Source: Coptis chinensis
Taxonomy: Eukaryota; Streptophyta; Magnoliopsida; Ranunculales; Ranunculaceae
Direction: 5' to 3'
NCBI GenBank assembly: GCA_015680905.1
Contig: CM027380.1
Coordinates: forward strand, 55,259,001 to 55,323,000
Length of the DNA stretch: 64,000 nt
In this document: positions 60,459-64,000 of the stretch, piece after piece
Layout: each line of letters opens with the position of its first letter
Numbering within the stretch: the stretch's first letter is position 1
Program-made: the position numbers and the translations under genes
Notes under the pieces: model-generated
What the model was told of the DNA's origin: nothing
What the model saw: the letters and a program-made list of their open reading frames with translations, nothing else
Database searches by the model: none

Positions 60459-61140
60459 TGATAAGTACCCAAAACTATAGTTTAAACTTCTTAATAATAT
60501 TTAAATTATGCCAATTATGTTATTAATAACGTAAACTTATCACAATTTACATGTGTTTATGGGTTACAAATTTTGGATATGAATATGTATTGAAAAAACA
60601 TCACTTTTGCATGAAAAATGATTTAATATGATTGTTGGAGAAGTTCTATAGTTAAAGCCCAAGTTTCAAGGAGAAAAAGGATTTTAAAGCCAAGTCAAAG
60701 TTGGGGAATCAGAGTCAACTCGGGAATTGAAGAAAAAAAGACAGAAAGTCAACTGAACTTCAAAAGGTCATATCTTTGGACTCATACCTCAGAATTGGAC
60801 ATATTTTATATCAAAACGACTAGTTTAGAAAAGGTTTTTTAATGGTCCAATCCTCAAATCATTTAGAGTAGTAAAAATGAATGAAAAAGGTATTGCAGTA
60901 AATTCCAACAATGACTTAATCCATTAGGCTTTTGACTTGATTTTGTGGCCTGAAACTTAGCTCCCAAGCCTAATCCCGAATTTGTAACCCTAATCATCTA
61001 TTTTATAAAGGGGACTAAGACAAAACTCTAATCATCTTCTATCTCATAGTTTAGAATAATTTAGGGTTTATGTTTCTAGCCTCCAGCTCCACCATAATTT
61101 AGAGTAATGGGCAGACATGAGGTAGGAACTCATTAAACCA
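60459..61140 (+). repeat. Truncated LTR of the TGATAA family
   Basis: It starts TGATAAGTACCCAAAAC and follows the other copies (GCCAATTATG, AAAGCCCAAG, ATCAAAACGA) to a TATA-like ATTTTATAAAGGGG near 61000 and about 100 bp beyond. It then breaks into LINE sequence at roughly 61140. The right half of the LTR is missing. Confidence 0.8.
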
Positions 61141-61144
61141 GTCT

Positions 61145-61681
61145 TTTACTGAGATTTTCACTTCTGATCAATTCAACTTGATAGAAATGAGCATATTCTT
61201 GATTTATTTCAACCTTGTATTACTGATAGGGAGAATGAAATCATTACTGCTATTCCTAATAAGGATGATATCTGGTTTGTTGTCAAGAAAATGGGAAGTT
61301 TAAAATCTCCTGGCCTTGATGGGTTCTAATTAAGGAGTGTTTTATAAAAAAAATGTTGGGATATTGTTGGTCCCAGTGTGATTGCTTTTGTGCATGATTT
61401 ATTCATTTATGGGTATTTTAATATTAGTTTCAATGAAACATATACTGCTTTAATTAATAAAATAGCTAACCTTGATCATGCTTCAAAGTTTAGGGTTATA
61501 AGTTTATATAACTTTGGTTATAAAATTATCTCCAAGATTCTTGATAGTAGGCTTAAAGGTTATATTAATAAAATTGTCTCCCCCTTCCAAGGGGCCTTTA
61601 TTAAAGGTAGAAGCATTGGAGACAATGTAGGTTTAGCTTTTGAAGTTTTCCATAACATGAAAAATATGAAAACAAATAATC
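61145..61681 (+). pseudogene. LINE reverse transcriptase fragment
   Basis: The frame reads CITDRENEIITAIPNKDDIW, KKMGSLKSPGLDGF, then after two in-frame stops CWDIVGPSVIAFVHDLF, HASKFRVISLYNFGYKIISK and SPFQGAFIKGRSIGDN. These are the fingers/palm N-terminal motifs of plant L1-type reverse transcriptase (usually K-SPGPDGF, FRPISLCN, QGAFI-GR-I). The catalytic YADD part is absent, because the frame passes straight into Helitron sequence. Confidence 0.88.
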
Positions 61682-62640
61682 AAGACAGGGCGAATGTTAC
61701 TACTATGGTGTTTCGAGCCAGGTGCAAAGAGCTGAAAAATGATTTACTCAACCACCATGTACTGGGTAAGGTGATTGCACATGTACATGTCATTGAATTT
61801 CAAAAGAGAGGTTTACCCCATGCTCACTTTCTTCTAATATTTGATGAATGCGACAAAGTACAGACTCCTGATGACTACAACAAATTAGTTTGTGCAGAAA
61901 TTCTAGATCCATCTATAGAGCCCGAGTTATTTAACATTGTCTTAAAGCATATGATTCACATGCCATGTGGGAGTCTGAATTCATCTTGCATTTGCATGAA
62001 GAATGAAAAATGCAAAAAGAACTTTCCAAAAAGTTTGCAAGTGTTACTCTACAAGGTAACGATTCCTATCCGATATATCAACAAAGAAACATTGGCCGAG
62101 TTGTCCATGTTCATCACGGCACGCAGGAGATCGATAATCAGTAGGTAGTTCCTTTTCATCCTTGGCTCCTGAAGAAATATGGTTGCCATATCAATGTCGA
62201 GATCTGCTCTAGCATCAAAAGTGTTAAATATTTCTATAATAAGTATGTCTATAAAGGAGGTGATTGTGTTTCTATGGAGGTCTCATCGAAGTCTAACAAT
62301 GATAGAGATGAGATAAAACAATTTGTTGATGGTTGCTAAATATGTCCACATGAAGCTTTATAGAGAATATATATGTTTCCTCTAAAGATAATGTACCCTT
62401 CTGTTTATACCTTACTGGTTCACCTTCCGAACATGCATCAAGTAACCTTCCATTCGAGAGCTAATGAGGGATGAACAAATGTCTCGCACGATGTTAACAA
62501 AATATTTTTGTATGAATAGTATTGACCATGAAGCAAGACAATATTTGTATCAAGAATTCCCAAACATTATACATGGTGCAAACAACGCAAAGTTTGGCGT
62601 AAGAGAGGAAACAAAAACTGAGTTATTAGAAGACTGTTGA
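61682..62640 (+). pseudogene. Helitron Rep (Helitron_like_N) fragment
   Basis: It continues the LINE frame without a stop: VFRARCKELKNDLLNHHVLG, then VIEFQKRGLPHAHFLLIFDE with the HUH-type His-x-His of the rolling-circle Rep nuclease, then KLVCAEILDPSIEPELF and KHMIHMPCG. After a frameshift near 62060 the family sequence goes on: VVPFHPWLLKKYGCHINVEI, CSSIKSVKYFYKYVYKGGDC, ICPHEALWRIYMFPLKIMYP and HLPNMHQVTFHSRANEG, to about 62640. Several stops and frameshifts are present. The helicase part is missing. In a working element this protein nicks and transfers single-stranded Helitron DNA. Confidence 0.9.
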
Positions 62641-63431
62641 CTTTAAGATAGTGGTGGTATTTGGGTTTTGAAGTTGTTCATCTTAGATCTAAATGTGAGT
62701 AGAAGTGTGATGGAGAAAAACCAAAATTTTCTTAACTTTTCTATTTGTTCTTGGTAAGACTTGGTGTATGAAGATGTAGACAACTAGTTATTAAGGTTTT
62801 GTGGATTAAAACATGAATTCTATGGTGGGTTGAGTGTAAAACATGTAGATTTTGATATGTAAAGGTAGCTTGGTTAGCAAGTTATACTCATTTGAATCCC
62901 CTTATACTCATTTGATTGATTCAAATGAGTATAACCAACTTTGATTGGTTGAATGAATGATTGAGAAGATGTTTTGAAGAACTATTGTGATGAAAAATAA
63001 GATTAAACACTTTGAATGGAAGAAAACCAACTAGATTCAGCAAAGTTTAAAGCTTTAAAACAATGAATTAAAAGTAAATAAAAACAATTAACTAAGTTAT
63101 TATCTCCTACTAAAGTCTAGCTATTAGTTAACTAGCTCCCTTATTTTGTGGGCATCTCTACACTTATATATGTGTAGAGATGTACAAATTTTCCCTCATC
63201 TTATCTTATCCAACAAGCAACCTAATATAGAACCTTCTTGTGTCTTCTTTGAGTGGATATGGTCAAACCTTTTGGGCCCAAGCCAATATCTTGGGGATTT
63301 GATCATTTGGTCTTTTGAGGCTTTTGTGCTTAGTCCTTGTCTTACAAATGGTTGAGTCCTTGGTCTTTGAAGCCTCAGAGTGTTTTCTGAGCTTTTGAGT
63401 TTTTGGACCATTTAGTTGACTTTGACCGTTG
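62641..63431. repeat. LTR-like AT-rich stretch, unassigned
   Basis: No gene. Its left part (GATAGTGGTGGTATTTGGGTTTTG) resembles the 5780-5830 stretch (GTAGTGTTGTTATTGGGTTGTG) of the candidate LTR at 5773-7756. A TTTGACTT/GACTTTGACC segment near 63415 recalls 6765-6785. It may be a relative of that LTR. Confidence 0.35.
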
Positions 63432-64000
63432 ATAAGATAAATTATAACTTTATTTTATATATTTGATGAACAGTAGATAAGAAGATGGAGAAACAGTACT
63501 TATCAAGATATGAAACTGTCTAAATCATGTGATAGAGAGAGGAGTAGTCTTGTTCGTACCACTCTAGCCGTACACTACTTGAATGCAAGTTTAGATTAGA
63601 CTTGTGCTTTTACTAGTGAGAGTAATATGATGTGAAAACAGTAGATAAACATTGAATTAAATTATGATGAAAGATATTAGAAGGGGTTTAATCCGCCACA
63701 CGATTTGATTAACTATTAGTTAGTATCGAATTGTTTGTTTTAATCCCTAGTGAACACCAAGTCCTCTCGGATCGATGTTTCACTAGCATGAAAGTTTAGC
63801 TTCACCACAAATTTCTTTGGTGGTGGCTCTAAACTCTAGTTCTCCATTATAAGCTCTATCTTTAGACACTCACAACGAAGAACTTGACGTTCTTATTGCA
63901 AACAATACTAAACTAGTGGTTAATCATCCTCACATGGCTTCATAAACCTCCTCTAATGGAGGTTTAGCCTTGTGTCTTCGGAATCATGCTAACTAAACAA
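63432..64000 (-). repeat. Partial LTR of the TGATAA family
   Basis: The 3' portion of an LTR in minus orientation, with its end at 63432 (TGATAAGATAAA on the plus strand). It matches the reverse complement of about 2870-3421: AAACAGTAGATAA, the ...ATCATGTGATAG... region, GGGATTAAAAC-like and CCTCACATGGCTTCATAAA blocks. It runs off the window, so its start is not seen. Confidence 0.75.

Overview
This is a plant nuclear window, almost certainly from a eudicot. It is AT-rich, genes are sparse and intron-rich, and Ty3/Gypsy LTR elements, LINE fragments, Helitrons and small inverted-repeat transposons are everywhere. I see no bacterial operons, organellar genes, tRNAs or rRNAs. The species cannot be named from the sequence.

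One host gene can be rebuilt completely: a minus-strand CAF40/CNOT9 (RCD1-like) subunit of the CCR4-NOT deadenylase complex. It runs from the ATG at 27748 to the TGA at 11636, with nine exons, all GT-AG introns and 326 codons. Its introns have been swollen by a LINE 3' end, an RNase H fragment, a TRIM element, three small inverted-repeat transposons, Helitron-like ends and a fresh 128-bp tandem duplication.

Left of the gene (1-9.2 kb) is a decayed Gypsy element on the minus strand, whose gag is split by a solo LTR (2152-3421, 5-bp duplication AAGTG), followed by a broken LINE 3' half (7.9-9.2 kb). The 27.8-33.3 kb stretch has no recognisable gene.

The most striking structure is a set of elements nested inside each other between 33.3 and 48.7 kb, read from terminal motifs and target-site duplications (TSDs). 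A CACTA-like DNA transposon carries a piece of a mitochondrial ADP/ATP carrier gene with an intron, and an SMP-domain-like exon. A 3.2-kb solo LTR (TSD CCCCA) is inserted in the carrier fragment. A complete 8.7-kb non-autonomous LTR retrotransposon (TSD TATAT) is inserted in that solo LTR. It carries two tandem-repeat arrays and an apparently intronless ROOT UVB SENSITIVE (RUS4-like) gene fragment. That fragment is itself split by another solo LTR (TSD CAAGG).

Right of this lie a 235-bp mini-Helitron, a 386-bp inverted-repeat element and a complete 7.7-kb LTR retrotransposon (TSD AAATC, tRNA primer site, gag remnant, no pol seen). The window ends with a LINE reverse-transcriptase fragment joined in frame to a Helitron Rep fragment, flanked by more LTR pieces. 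One LTR family (TGATAA...TTATCA ends) accounts for at least seven LTR copies here.
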